Source of the DNA: Heliocidaris erythrogramma
Taxonomy: Eukaryota > Echinodermata > Echinoidea > Camarodonta > Echinometridae
DNA: 64,000 nucleotides
NCBI GenBank assembly: GCA_025617745.1
Contig: CM046873.1
Coordinates: 33,241,101-33,305,100, forward strand
Direction: 5' to 3'
In this document: positions 1 through 10,400 of the stretch, in pieces
Layout: each line of letters opens with the position of its first letter
How positions within the stretch are numbered: position 1 is the first letter of the stretch
Translations under genes and position numbers: made by a program
Notes under the pieces: generated by a model
The model's input: only the letters and a program-made list of their open reading frames with translations
The model's database searches: none
Told to the model about the DNA's origin: nothing

Positions 1-676
1 CTGCGATGGAATTCTCACGCAATCGAATATTATATGCAATTGTTTTATAAGCTGCATATTGAAATGCGCATAGTAATCTAGGTTGGTTTTTAGCTTGTGT
101 TAATTATTGTGTACTTCCAGTCTTAAAGACTATATTTATGAATGTTGTCTCTAATGCAACAAAGTCTATGATGAAGAGGTGGCTGGCCTGGATCGTAAAA
201 TAGATTTGTATGCATATTCAAACTTTAATCTAGAAGTATATATATGCATGTTTAATGTTACTTTTATCATTAATGCATATTTTATGTATTAAAAGATATA
301 CACAGAGCGGAACTTGTACATAAAGAGTACCTTGGTATCTAGTTGCAATTGTAAGCTTTCTTCAAATTGACATGGAGCATAAAGGATGAAAACAGTAACA
401 TGTGTGAAGTGAAAGGTTCTGTATAATATGCTGAAAGACCTTTTCATTATCAACAGTCATAATTTAAAAAAAATGACTATACAAGTAACAAATATAAGGT
501 TCAAAATATTCGCTCAGACTATATAATGAGCAATTTGCTGAAATAAATAGTTTTTTATTTCTTTTAATAAAAAAAATTTAGTTTTTCGAGGATTTCGTAT
601 TCTCATTTCTCTTTCTTTTATTTCCGGAGTCCCGTTGTGTTTTTATTTTCTTTTTTTTTCTTTTCAAACTAGCCTA
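1..676. other. No gene recognised; AT-rich flank
   Basis: No coding exon, RNA gene or transposon end was recognised on either strand. The stretch is AT-rich with short A and T runs, one long pyrimidine-rich tract near 590-665, and frequent stops in all frames. Confidence 0.5.
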
Positions 677-765
677 CAGTCTGAGAAAAAACTTAACCAA
701 TCCGAAAAAAAATTCCCCAATATAGATATTTCAAAATATTTGAAGCAAAATTTCATACCTGCTGA

Positions 766-1645
766 AAAGGAGAATTAACCCCAGAATATAAATGTACTAG
801 GTGTACTATATTCTTACTCATTGGCCTTTATCACTTTAGAAATAAAATATCAGAAAAAAGGGTTTAAATCAAGACATTCTAGCACACAGTATCATCTGCT
901 AACACTCTACATGGGGGATGCCATTTCCTTGATGATATGAAGTTATACATGAACCATATAGGAAACCGTTCCGGTCAGGAAGATATTTTAAATCCTAGAG
1001 CTAAATTGCTTCTCTTCATTACAAAAAAATCCCCATATATGATGAAAAATACATAACGGGTGTATACATATACATGTATTCTAAAATTTGAAATTTATAG
1101 TTTTCTTTTTAAATTCTCTGGTTTTGCTGAATGGAAATCGATTTCTTGGTCTTACCTGGCAGAGCAGAACATTCTGACTATTGAAGTCCATGATCTCAAA
1201 GCAGGTGAATGTATAGTTTTTCACTATTGACGCTCGGGAAAGTTATTCCATAAATTTGAATTAATTCGCTCCGTCGCGTACGTCTTAGTATAAAGAAAAT
1301 AGATTTCTATTAATAGTAAAATAAGAATTTTGAAAGAAATATAAAACACATTAATGTTTTTAGAATATTATGTATATATCTGTTCAATATTCTAAATCTC
1401 AAATGGGATTTTGTATCAGGAAGAAAGACAATTTTGCATTCGGAATAAAAATCTCTTTTATGTACACATCAAGGAAATGGCAGCCCCAGGTATCGCTATA
1501 GCAGACGATAAATTTTGCTGAGAAAATCTTGATTTACACCCATCTCCTATATTTTAATGCAAAACTACGTAGGACAACAAGAAGGAATAGATTACATCTT
1601 TGAATATAAACACGTTTATATTTTGAGGTTAATTCCCCTTTGGGC
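766..1645. mobile_element. Nested inverted-repeat element inside copy A
   Basis: The left end around GGAGAATTAACCCCAGAATA (770-789) is inversely similar to GAGGTTAATTCCCCTTTGGG (1625-1644). Further in, CCATTTCCTTGATG near 922 pairs with CATCAAGGAAATGG near 1467. The sequence to either side continues the arm of copy A (compare the uninterrupted arm at 34468), so this looks like a later insertion. No coding capacity was seen. The family and target duplication are unresolved. Confidence 0.45.
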
Positions 1646-2247
1646 TCTTCTATCAAATGACACTTAAAGATTTGCTGATATTTATGCTGCAGCGAGCAAA
1701 GGGCCAGAGTTTTGTGAAAAGTTCAAAATCCAGACTTGACCCGAATTTTATGCTGGCTGGTATCAGCAAAGTTGATATTCATGAAAAGGCTTAGAAATTT
1801 TCACATTTTAATCAATAATAGGCAATTTATTAAAAAAACCAAGGGTTTGATTTCTATGTATGTACTCATCAACTGTTTTATATTCCAGTGAGCAATAAGC
1901 TACTTTCTTGAGTGTTTTGAAATAGTAGTTTTGGGGAAGGTTTGAATAATCAAACTGGCTTTCTCAGTCAACCATAAACTTTTGTTAGTATAATGTCAGG
2001 ACATACAGAAAACGAAGCCTATGTTTCAATAAATTGTTTATTGATTAAAATATAAACATATATAAGCCTTTTCATGACTCTCAACTTTGCTGATACCAGC
2101 AGCACGAATACAAATTTTGGTCAACCATGGATTTTGCATCAATTTTACAGCAATGGCTTTTGCTCACTTAACAGTAAAATGCTTAAGCGTAACATATAGT
2201 TAGATGTTTTGGTGTCATTTGGTAGAGGAAACTTTAAGCCATCCATA

Positions 2248-2373
2248 CATGGGCGTAGACACGCATAATTATCCATTGTTAGTGGGGGGGGGGGGGGGAA
2301 TGATCTATTCATCATTCCCCCCCCCCCCCCCCCCCCCCTAACAATAGAAAGTGTGTTCGTATCTACGCCACTG
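2248..2373. mobile_element. hAT-like MITE with poly-G/poly-C core, 8-bp target duplication
   Basis: Termini are CATGGGCGTAGACACG and, inverted, CAGTGGCGTAGATACG. The interior is a near-palindrome of a G run, a short AT loop and a C run. It is flanked on both sides by the exact 8-bp repeat CATCCATA (2240-2247 and 2374-2381). An 8-bp duplication with CA-G ends is typical of hAT transposition; the family assignment is inferred because there is no transposase. It lies within the right arm of long-inverted-repeat copy A. Confidence 0.75.
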
Positions 2374-2663
2374 CATCCATAGGTCTGGACATTTCATGAA
2401 CATATTTTGAAATGTTCATTGGCCGGGAGACTTTTTCCAACTGTCGAATTTGTTAATACCAGCCAGAACAAAATACCAGTTATTATCCAGTTTGGATTAT
2501 AAGCACCCTTTCGCATAAGTCGCTTTTGCTCACTCGAACTTGAAATATCGCCAGATTTTTTGTGCACTTGGAGAGACACTACGATATCCACATGTATGAC
2601 AATTTCCTTCAAAATATTCTTTTTTTTAGAGAGAGAGAGTAAGGAAGTATTGGTATCACGGGT

Positions 2664-3001
2664 GCCTTAGTGCAGCTACGCCACTCTCAGCCTTGAATTT
2701 TAAATAAAGCAGTACAATATTCACTGAGCTCTGAATCAAATGAACTTCGATATTATTTGTAAAGACTCTTTTTCACAATCCACCTCTCTATGATAATAGC
2801 ACCTGTATTCTGTAAAGCGCTTAGAGACATTATGCGTTATATAAATCCAGAATATAATATTCTGGGCCCTAGGAAATCTAGTGCGATATAATAATGGGGT
2901 CGGTCGAAGTGACTGCTGTCGTCTATTTCCTTGAGGGGCGAGAGAACCGAGGAAAATAAACGATTATCTGTACATAGTCGCCGAGACCGACCCCATGGTC
3001 G
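2664..3001 (+). repeat. Dispersed repeat, copy 1 (SINE-free version)
   Basis: This ~340-bp stretch is repeated at 3352-3958 with about 90 percent identity by eye, including GTAAAGCGCTTAGAGACATT and AACGATTATCTGTACATAGT. The second copy carries a SINE where this one reads TTTCACAATCCACC, so this copy approximates the empty site. A retrotransposon fragment lies between the copies, suggesting both are 3'-tail sequences of one family. Confidence 0.6.
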
Positions 3002-3033
3002 GTAATTCTATTTAAAAAAATGAAATAGCAAAC

Positions 3034-3350
3034 ATGTTTAACGAATATTTTGTTAATGTAGGTCCTAACCAAGCTGCTAAAGTTGATGAGAGTAATTGTA
3101 ACTTTGTAGAATTGTTATCACAATCAACAGATAAATCCATATTCTTCATCCCCACTGACTTTATTGGAATATTAAGAATCGTCCACACCCTTAAACGTAA
3201 TCACTCCTCTAGTCATGATGAAATTAGTACTCACTTATTGAAACAGATTATAGATAATATTTTGTCACCTCTATATATTTTTAAACTCTCACTCTCCCCT
3301 GGTGTCTTCCGGACCCCCTTTAAAATTGTTATACCAATTGTTATACCAAT
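3034..3350 (+). pseudogene. Non-LTR retrotransposon reverse transcriptase fragment
   Basis: The reading begins MFNEYFVNVG and continues through HSSSHDEISTHLLKQI to SPGVFRTPFKIVIPI. This matches the N-terminal (fingers) part of non-LTR reverse transcriptases: an F-NEYF-NVG start, an S-G-D-IS-LLK block and a VIPI block. Only about 105 residues remain; the catalytic palm with its A/YADD motif is absent. The similar block of the 22-kb element reads HNYRPISLL after this point, whereas here the reading runs into the dispersed repeat. It is a 5'- and 3'-truncated remnant. Confidence 0.7.
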
Positions 3351-3351
3351 T

Positions 3352-3958
3352 AGTGCAGCTACGTCACTTTCAACCTTGAATTGTAAATAAAGCAGTACAA
3401 TATTCACGGAGCTCTGAATGAACTGAACTTCGATATTATTTGTAAAGACTCCTTTTCACAATAATAATAATAATAATATTGGGTATTTATATAGCGCTCG
3501 TATCCACCAATGGTGCTCAAGGCGCTCCAATATTACCCTGGCTTTAGCCGAGCTGCCCTATAAGGCGCTCAAAGCATTTCAAGGAATAAATTCCTACCAG
3601 GTACCCATTTACTACACCTGGATGGAGAGTGGCAAATGTAGATTAATGTCTTGCCAAAGGACATTAGTGCCGCGGCGGGACTCGAACCGCGAACCAGGAG
3701 ATCCACAGTCCGGTGACGTATCCACTAAACCACGACACCTCTCTATAATAATAGCACCTGTATTCTGTAAAGCGCTTAGAGACATTATGCGTTATATAAA
3801 TCCAGAATATAATATTCCGGGCCCTAGGAATCTAGACGGTCGGAGTGACTGCTGTCGTCTATTTCCTCGAGGTGCGAGAGAACCGAGGAAAATAAACGAT
3901 TATCTGTACATAGTCGCCGAGATCGACCCCATAGATCGGACTAGATTTCCTCGGGCCC
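3352..3958 (+). repeat. Dispersed repeat, copy 2, interrupted by a SINE
   Basis: This is the same sequence as 2664-3001, starting GTGCAGCTACGTCAC and resuming after the insertion at CTCTCTATAATAATAGC. The SINE at 3463-3745 splits it. Confidence 0.6.
3463..3745 (-). mobile_element. tRNA-derived SINE, reverse orientation
   Basis: On the minus strand the element starts with a tRNA-like head: an A-box-like segment TGGTTTAGTGGATACG and a B box GGTTCGAGTCCC within about 80 bases. These are internal RNA polymerase III promoter elements. The body contains the words AAGGCGC and TATATAGCGC, common in marine-invertebrate short repeats. It ends in an (ATT)n tail, read as AATAATAATAATAAT at 3463-3478 on the plus strand. 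The uninterrupted version of the host repeat at 2664-3001 supports insertion. The target duplication is not clear. Confidence 0.65.
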
Positions 3959-4029
3959 TGTTTATTTGTTTTATATCCCTCATCAAAAACAGATGTGGAT
4001 CTAACTTTAATCTAGGTATGACAAAATAA

Positions 4030-4930
4030 TTAAGATGATCTAAAATCTAACGTTGTCGTTAGACCTCCAACGTAACATACATCTAATGTTAGTAACACAG
4101 TTACAGTAAAACAGTTTAAAATTAAAATATTGCTTTTCATAGAGCACATTGGAGCCTGCACAGTGTATTGTAGTTTCAACCCATTATTTGCATAATATTT
4201 TTTTATTCAAATCATTTTAACAACAAAGTTCGGTGAGACGATCCATTCGTCATCCAGGACAGCCATAACGTCTTATTCTATCTAAATTATCATGCCCCTC
4301 TACAAACCTCCTCCTTTCGAACTAAATTCATTACTGAGAAGGCAGGTAATATTTGTCTGTACCCAACAACTCCTTTTCTCCAGATTGTGTACTATATTTC
4401 TTTTAGTTAAATAATTGTTTTTCCCATCAATATTTCTCAATGAATTGTCCTGCAGCCCCCCGTAATTATATTATTGAGCAACTCTGCTCGTTCTGATTCT
4501 GTTTTGTTTTGTTTTTGTGTTTTGTTTTTGTTTGTTTCTTTTTTTTTTCTCACCGGAATGAGAGGAGACTTTTACAGGTTCGAGAAGTCTGCTCAAAGCA
4601 CCGAGCCGGATTGTCCAGAAGATACCCCCCCCCCCAAAAAAAAAAAGAAGAAAAAAAAAACATTAAGTGGAAGGACCATCTTTGATGACCGGAGCTGCGA
4701 ACTCCTCCACAAAAGTAAATTTGAAAACCAAAATAATAAAAAGAAGTACAGAAACCCGCCCGTAGATGGCGTCAATATTCGGAACCGAATCGTACGCATC
4801 GATCGATGGGGCTTAGTCGGTTGTTGTTGATTTTGTTTCGGATTTTTGGCATACGTCCAGTGTAGGCTCTGGACATGGACCAGGTAGGTCCATGCTCTGG
4901 ATCAAGTGCAGTGCCGTATATAGATACGGC
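4030..4930. other. No gene recognised; low-complexity stretch
   Basis: AT-rich sequence with T-rich (4500-4550), C-run and A-run (4623-4662) tracts. Open frames here are low-complexity (Lys or Phe runs) and resemble nothing known. A short direct repeat of the words GTGCCGTATATAGATA occurs near 4911 and 4945. Confidence 0.4.
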
Positions 4931-5103
4931 ACTGGATCAGTGCAGTGCCGTATATAGATAGAGTCTGGCCAACTCGGTTTCACTTGGGTAGCAACATGGC
5001 GTATATTCCTTGTAAGCTTGCAACAAAGGAATATACGCCATGTTGCTACCCAATTGAAACCGAGTTGGCCAGACTCTCTCTATATACGGCACTGGATCAG
5101 TGG
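4928..5103. mobile_element. Near-perfect hairpin element (MITE-like)
   Basis: Two inverted arms of about 68 bases (about 4944-5012 and 5028-5093) pair with few mismatches; GAGTCTGGCCAACTCGGTTT at 4971-4990 is mirrored before 5080. The loop is about 20 bases around GTAAGCTTGC. Both sides carry the direct repeat GGCACTGGATCAGTG (4928-4942 and 5089-5103), which may be a target duplication or an outer terminal repeat. There is no coding capacity; open frames here are palindromic artefacts. Confidence 0.6.
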
Positions 5104-5647
5104 ATAAAGCAACGCCCTCAACGACCCGGCGCGACGCGTACGTCGCCATGTTTGGGCTCGCAGAAAAGCACCGCTGCAGTATACTCTTTCAATACAATTT
5201 TATGCACTTTTAGAATCAAATAATTCAGCATTGGGATGTAGTATCCACGAATTAACTGCAAAATCAGGCAAAAACAAGTGTACCCTTACAAATTCTAGAG
5301 GCGATTTAATGTGACAATCAGTATAATGTATATCTTTCGAATGGGAGTACACAGCAGATGCGGAGCAGATGATGTCCCACGCTATGTCCCACGTGGTCCC
5401 GCGCATGTGTTTGAGTGCAGGGCTCCTAATTTTGGTTGTGCGGCGGCATCACTGACCTCTACCACCAGGTGGTAGAAGTCAGTGGGCGGCATCAACTGCC
5501 CGCATAGAGCCGGGCGTACGATGCGATATCCACGTAAGGTGGAGATCGATATGCGATGCTAAGCCCGCTTTGACAATGCATATGAAAAACGGCAGATCCA
5601 TGATATCTCACTCAACCTGTTTTAGGATGTGGGTGTGCCTCTGCCAA

Positions 5648-5850
5648 TCTCAAAACAGGGGGCTAAGGAACTAAATGGTTAATTGAGGAAGCTCATTTTT
5701 GAGGGTCTAAGGAGCGAAAGGGCTCATGGACAGAGCTAATTTTGAGGGTCTGAAGAGCTAAAAATTGGTTGGGAAATCCCATTTTGGAGGGTCTCGGGAG
5801 CTAAAACTAAAAGGTTCATGGTCAGAGCGAATTTGGAGGGTCTAAGGAGC
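5648..5850 (+). repeat. Minisatellite, about 3 diverged units
   Basis: Imperfect tandem units of roughly 60-65 bases share the words GAGGGTCTAAGGAGC and GGTTCATGGTCAGAGC. The consensus of each unit is an AATTTTGAGGGTCTRAGGAGCTAAA core. No coding sense was recognised. Confidence 0.6.
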
Positions 5851-5859
5851 TAATATTAT

Positions 5860-6500
5860 TAAAGTAGTGTATTAATTGACTGTTTTAATTGACTAAAATA
5901 ATCTTATGTTTTGGTTTGATTTGGTAAATGTTAAGGTGTATTTCTTGCACCAAGATCAAAGCTAGAAAATTTGATCTGAATTATTTAGAAAATACACAAT
6001 TTACATTCAAGTCATAAAAGAATCACCCTGGAACCAAAGCTTGTTTTAAAACTCAAATGGTGTACTGTATATTGTGACCGTTTCACTAAAAACCTATTTA
6101 CAGAATAAAATTTTCTGCAAAACAGAATGTCAGAATAATATACATAGGTGATTACATCATTAATCAGGTCCTTTTGGCTTTACAAAAGTATTCATCATTG
6201 GCTGTAGCATCTTCATAATATTATCTTCTATTTTATCGGTTTATAGAGATCCTAAAATAGATACAGCAATTTGAAACATCACATAAATACAACATTAATT
6301 GTATAAATGGAAGTGGAACCTTCTTTCTAATATATTGTATAGACCAGAACTACTGTTTGGCACCTCAGTCAGACTAATATAGAAAGGTGGTTGCATTGTT
6401 ATCAGAGCAAAAGTTTCCATTGCAGGTTTTACCAAAGCATTCATCATTGGCTGAATTAAGCACCTTCATATATTAACCCCTATCGCCAAGAAATATACTA
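5860..6500. other. No gene recognised; one diverged direct repeat
   Basis: AT-rich. The word ATTCATCATTGGCTG occurs near 6190 and 6438 with similar surroundings, suggesting an old ~248-bp duplication. Nothing else was identified before the Tc1 element at 6501. Confidence 0.4.
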
Positions 6501-6750
6501 CACGAAAAAAAAGTTAAGGACCACTTTTTAATTTGTGTATAATTTTTTTATACGAGGTATTATATTTCTGTAAATTCCCCAATACAACTGTCCTGAATGT
6601 CCTCAAACACACTGTAATCAATTTCACACATGGGTGGTTTCAGTTGTTGCATAATGTCTCTCGCATCTTTGCACATCCTGAAAAGTGGGCCCATAAGGGC
6701 ATCAGCTGACGAAGTGGTACAAATGAATGTCTGAATGTCTTTCAGTCAGC

Positions 6751-8045
6751 TCAGTATCGAGTATGGCCTCCTCCTGCAGCAATAACGGCTTTACAGCGCT
6801 GTCTCATGGAGCTAATGAGGCGATTGATGTCTCTGACGGCCAGTGCATCCCATGCAGCCTCCAGAGCTACACCCAGCTGCTGCAGTCCATGTGGATGGGC
6901 TTCAAGCTGCTAGATACTCCTCCCCATCATGTCCCAGACATTTTCTATAGGATTCAAGTCCGGGGACTGCGCTGGCCACTCCATACGCTCAATTTCATGG
7001 TCCTCGAGGAACTCAGTCACCACCCTAGTTCGGTGGGGACGGGCATTATCGTCCATGAAAATGAAGTTTTCCCCACATTTTCTGCAAATGGCACCACGAT
7101 AGGTTCAAGGAGTTCATCCCTGTACCTCACTCCTGTCAATGCTCCCCCTGCGACCACGTAGAGACGAGTACGGTTGCCATAGATGATGCCTCCCCACACC
7201 ATGATGCTGCCTCCCCCATAACGGTCATGTTCTGCAATACAGGGGTCGGCAAATCTCTCTCCTGCTCGTCTCCAGACTCTCCAACTTCCATCATTGTGGT
7301 CAAGGGAGAATCTGCTCTCATCTGTGAACAGAACTCTGCGCCATTGCTGTTGGGTCCATCTGACATGCTCCCGAGCCCAGTTGAGACGGATTCTTCTGTG
7401 AGCAGGGGTGAGTGGGACACACTGAGCTGGCCTTCTGGCATGCAAATTGGCTCTGTGAAGTCGGATACGAATTGTTTGAGTGGAAACAATCACTTCAGTT
7501 GCTCCAGCGAAGTCATTATTGAGGCGATGTGCACAGTGAAAGCGGTTGCGGAGGCTGAGATTCGTCAAGTAGCGATCATTTCAAGGGGTTGTTGAAACTG
7601 GTCGGCCACTGCGGGGTCTCTCGGCAGGGGCGTATCCAGGGGGGCGCAACAGGCGCCCCCCCCCCTATTAGCAAAAAAAAAAAAATCCTCATCTAGCAAA
7701 AAAAAAAAATCCTCATACCAATTGAAAATATTGTTCATTAAATAGGCTTCAAAATTGGTCACATATAGCACTATTTTGCATCTCAGCCCTTCTTCAGAAG
7801 CAAAAATTTTCCAAAGACCCCTCCCCCATGACGGCGATCAATAATTCCTGGCGCCCCCCCCCCCCCCTATTGGGAAATCCTGGATACGCCACTGCTCGGA
7901 GTATAGCCCTGTCTCTCGGTTTGCTCTGCTGATGACACTGTGTGACACGCCCATCATTTCGGCTACTCTTCGCTGACTGAGGCCCAGCTTCCAGCATCCC
8001 CAGGGCTCTGGCAACTTCTGTTTCACTCAGGTGGCGTCTTGGCAT
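6751..8045 (-). pseudogene. Tc1-like transposase, inactivated
   Basis: This DDE transposase would cut and paste the surrounding element. The minus-strand start at 8045 reads MPRRHLSETEVARALGMLEA, followed by the helix-turn-helix segment QRRVAEMMGVSHSVISR. After the nested insertion the reading resumes as ERPRSGRPVSTTP, the GRPR-like linker that follows the HTH region. The catalytic part shows VLFTDESRFSL (first Asp), GGGSIMVWGGI and, near 7030-7060, FMDDNARPHRTR (second Asp), then QSPDLNPIENVWD with the third acidic residue. The C-terminus AAGGGHTRY ends at a TGA at 6751-6753. Lesions are the 270-bp insertion plus a stop in the GRSI-stop segment near 6915. The unit lies between its own inverted repeats. 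Confidence 0.9.
7625..7894. mobile_element. Poly-G/poly-C non-autonomous element with 5-bp target duplication
   Basis: Termini are CAGGGGCGTATCCAGG and, inverted, CAGTGGCGTATCCAGG. G/C runs lie just inside each end and A runs in the middle. It is flanked by CTCGG on both sides (7620-7624 and 7895-7899). Removing the element with one CTCGG copy restores the Tc1 transposase frame (..LYSE-RPRSGRP..), which fixes the boundaries exactly. No transposase is encoded. A hAT-like origin is possible from the CAGKGGCG ends, but the duplication is 5 bp rather than 8 bp. Confidence 0.85.
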
Positions 8046-8268
8046 TGCTGTTGTCACCAAGTTGTTGATTGTAGAGAATAAAGACAGAAAATGCTTTTGC
8101 ACCCACTTTTGTACCACTTCACGTGGTCAGCTGACACCCTTATTGGCCCACTTTTCAGGATGTGCAAGGATGCAAGAGACATCATGCAACAACTGAAACC
8201 ACCCATGTGTGAAATTGATTACAGTGTGTTTGAGGACATTCAGGACAGTTGTATTGGGGCATTTCCAG

Positions 8269-8704
8269 AAATACAATACCTCGTATAAAAAAATGTATAC
8301 ACAAATTAAAAAGTGGTCCTTATATATAAGGTGCACGCGCAGCGCACATACGCAGTTCTAATTTTAGCTGCTCCCGATCTCACTGCTCTGGTACACATTG
8401 TATGCGGTGCATGTGCTGAGCTGAGTCAGCGGTCGCAGTGCTGTATTTAAAGACCTGGTCGGTGACTGAACAATATACATCAATGGAAATACAATACCTC
8501 GTATAAAAAAATGTATACACAAATTAAAAGTGGTCCTTATATATAAGGTGCACGCGCAGCGCACATACGCAGTTCTAATTTTAGCTGCTCCCGATCTCAC
8601 TGCTCTGGTACACATTGTATGCGGTGCATGTGCTGAGCTGAGTCAGCGGTCGCAGTGCTGTATTTAAAGACCTGGTCGGTGACTGAACAACTATACATCA
8701 ATGG
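8269..8704 (+). repeat. Tandem duplication, 2 x ~217 bp
   Basis: GAAATACAATACCTCGTATA starts at 8269 and again at 8486. The two units match almost completely through GCAGTGCTGTATTTAAAGAC to CATCAATGG. The unit contains the right inner end of the Tc1 element plus about 150 bases of flanking DNA, so the duplication arose after that insertion. Confidence 0.85.
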
Positions 8705-8974
8705 AAAGCTTATTGGACGTAGAATACAAAAATATATGATTAAGACCAATGAGACATTTCGTAATTGCACAATAAGCAAAACAAAAAATAATTTTCAGCC
8801 TCCCCGCCATTTACGGGTGAGCCGGTCCGAAATAAATCGCAAACCTATGACGTCATGTTATGAAGACCCGCTAGAACTTGAACTTAGTATTTGTACATAA
8901 ACAACACAAGTTGAGCGGGGAGAAGTCATTGAACGCTGAATAATAAAGTTTTTTTACAAAAGTTTTGAGTTGTC

Positions 8975-9295
8975 ATGGCGTCAGTTGTGATCGAAGAAGA
9001 TAAGGATGATTTGCTGATGGACTGTGAATACGAGGAGGTAGAGGATGGTGAGGAGAAGATGAGGGAAACTATGAAAGTGAATCGAGTTCTGGCAGCGGCA
9101 GTAGTGACAGTGACGAGGACAATAGTGATCTGGCCGGTGATAAAGACGGGGATGCTGCCGCATGTGAAGGTTAGGGGTATTAGCGTGGGAGTATGAGCCA
9201 CTGCCAAGGCAAGAGGAGGACCGGGAGAAAATGTAGGACTGAGATAGAGATTTGCAAAACCGTGACAACAGAATGCATGGAAATGTAGAAGATTG
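8975..9295 (+). pseudogene. Degenerate first exon of an acidic protein (unassigned)
   Basis: An ATG at 8975 begins MASVVIEEDKDDLLMDCEYE. The reading becomes very acidic and then shifts frame twice: near 9060 into EGNYESESSSGSGSSDSDED, and after about 9180 into AWEYEPLPRQEEDREKM, with RDNRMHGNVEDW at the end. The last codons run into GTAAGT at 9296, a good 5' splice site. An acidic Ser/Asp tract followed by a Y-EP motif and a R-x(n)-GN-x-W segment is reminiscent of proteins with a P2X7 C-terminal-like cysteine domain, often found in transposon-related genes. That similarity is from memory and weak. Two frameshifts and internal stops argue against function. No further exon was recognised. Confidence 0.35.
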
Positions 9296-10400
9296 GTAAG
9301 TTTTGTGATTTCTTATTGATGATTTCAATAATGATCTGAAACTATAGCAGAATGTTTAGAATCAGCAAACTCTCTCACCATGTTCACCTAGAGCAAGACT
9401 AAATTTGATCGACGTTCAGTACTACTAGGCCTACTATCACAAAATAAAGCAAGAAACTTTACTAAACTTGATCTGGCGGATATAAATGGCGACTGGGCTT
9501 AGCGAATTTGGCCATTTGTGATTTATATATAAAGTATTAATTTCTTCAAAATGAACCAATATTTTGAGCTTGGTTGTTAGTTTAACGCGAGGACATCGTC
9601 GACTGTCAACTTCGACAACTGCGGCCATAGCTATAGTATACCTACTAACCTAGCGTTCGCGGCAGCTCCCGGTAGGTAGGTTACCTGCAGCACGGGCGGC
9701 ATAGACATGCTATGATAGCCCTGATGCAGGCCAGCCACGTATGCAGTCCATGCATCCGAAAATGCAATTTCAAGATTCCTGCAATAAATATTTTACAAAG
9801 AATCGAAGAATCTCGTCTAAATATATGGTAAGAATGATTCCTTTCGCATTTTGATGGCTATAATTTTGCTAAATCTAGACTAAACCAAATCTAAAGTTTA
9901 ACAAACATGACAAAGTTAAAACCTAACACAAGCAATGCACTCATTATTGTGCGAGACATGCCTACAAACGTGAAGAGCATAATCGACTCATAACAGCCCC
10001 AAAATTAAATGGAACGACGATTAATCCCCATTCATATCTATTCTATTCAGTTTTAATTAAAATAATCATTTTAATTAGTAAATTAAGACACAAAGTCTCA
10101 TCGAGTTACGTAGCATTCCGTATTGACATCGCCTACTGTGTGCAGAAAGGCTCGCGATCGCTACATAACATGACGTCATCCGCTCGAAGGCTCTTATTCG
10201 CGATGTAACTTCAGGGTTTTGAAGCACTTGAATTCCACCGGAATTCCGGATTTCAAACCACTATTTCTCATCCGCATGGCAATTTCTGGATAAATAGTGG
10301 TGATTTTCCTCTTCTGTGTCCCCTAAGCTTCAGATTGATATATAATTCACCTATTTGATTTATCGCTTCGGACCAGGTCTTTAACACTGTACATGCCACT
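9296..10400. other. No gene recognised; contains a dispersed repeat fragment
   Basis: The segment around 9452-9515 (AAACTT..GGCGGAT..ATGGCG..GACTGGGC) is similar to 28069-28126, so a dispersed repeat is present. The rest holds CpG-containing stretches (9640-9720, 10140-10200) but no exon or promoter that can be defended. Confidence 0.4.

Larger units (their letters stand above)
677..2610. mobile_element. Long-inverted-repeat (foldback) element, copy A, non-autonomous
   Basis: The left end follows TA and reads CAGTCTGAGAAAAAACTTAA. It resembles the CAGTGCGTCC ends of copies at 34468 and 57824. The two halves are inverted copies of each other: GCTGGTATCAGCAAAGTTGA (1756-1775) is matched exactly by its reverse complement at 2081-2100, and the similarity extends for hundreds of bases outward. 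No transposase is visible. A partial extra piece of the right arm (about 2450-2600) follows. The element is interrupted by a nested inverted repeat (766-1645) and by a hAT-like MITE (2248-2373). TA flanks and CAGTGCGTCC-type ends suggest Tc1/mariner mobilisation; that is inference. The right boundary is approximate. Confidence 0.6.
6501..8325 (-). mobile_element. Tc1-family transposon with ~215-bp terminal inverted repeats
   Basis: The left end follows TA and contains TTAAGGACCACTTTTTAATT. The right arm (about 8114-8325) is its inverted copy almost base for base, including the word TGGTTTCAGTTGTTGCAT, so the terminal repeats are roughly 215 bp. That is much longer than the classical 30-50 bp of minimal Tc1 elements. 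The last ~20 bases of the right terminus are replaced by ATATATAAGG, so the right end is damaged. A ~217-bp tandem duplication (8269-8704) includes that end. Inside is a minus-strand transposase pseudogene, which is itself interrupted by a 270-bp element at 7625-7894. Confidence 0.88.

Noticed and set aside
4474-4830. Small secreted/lysine-rich protein
   Set aside because: Low-complexity T, C and A runs; no conserved features and no splice context.
7017-7595. Plus-strand open frames across the Tc1 element
   Set aside because: They are opposite the minus-strand transposase, whose DDE motifs are clear.
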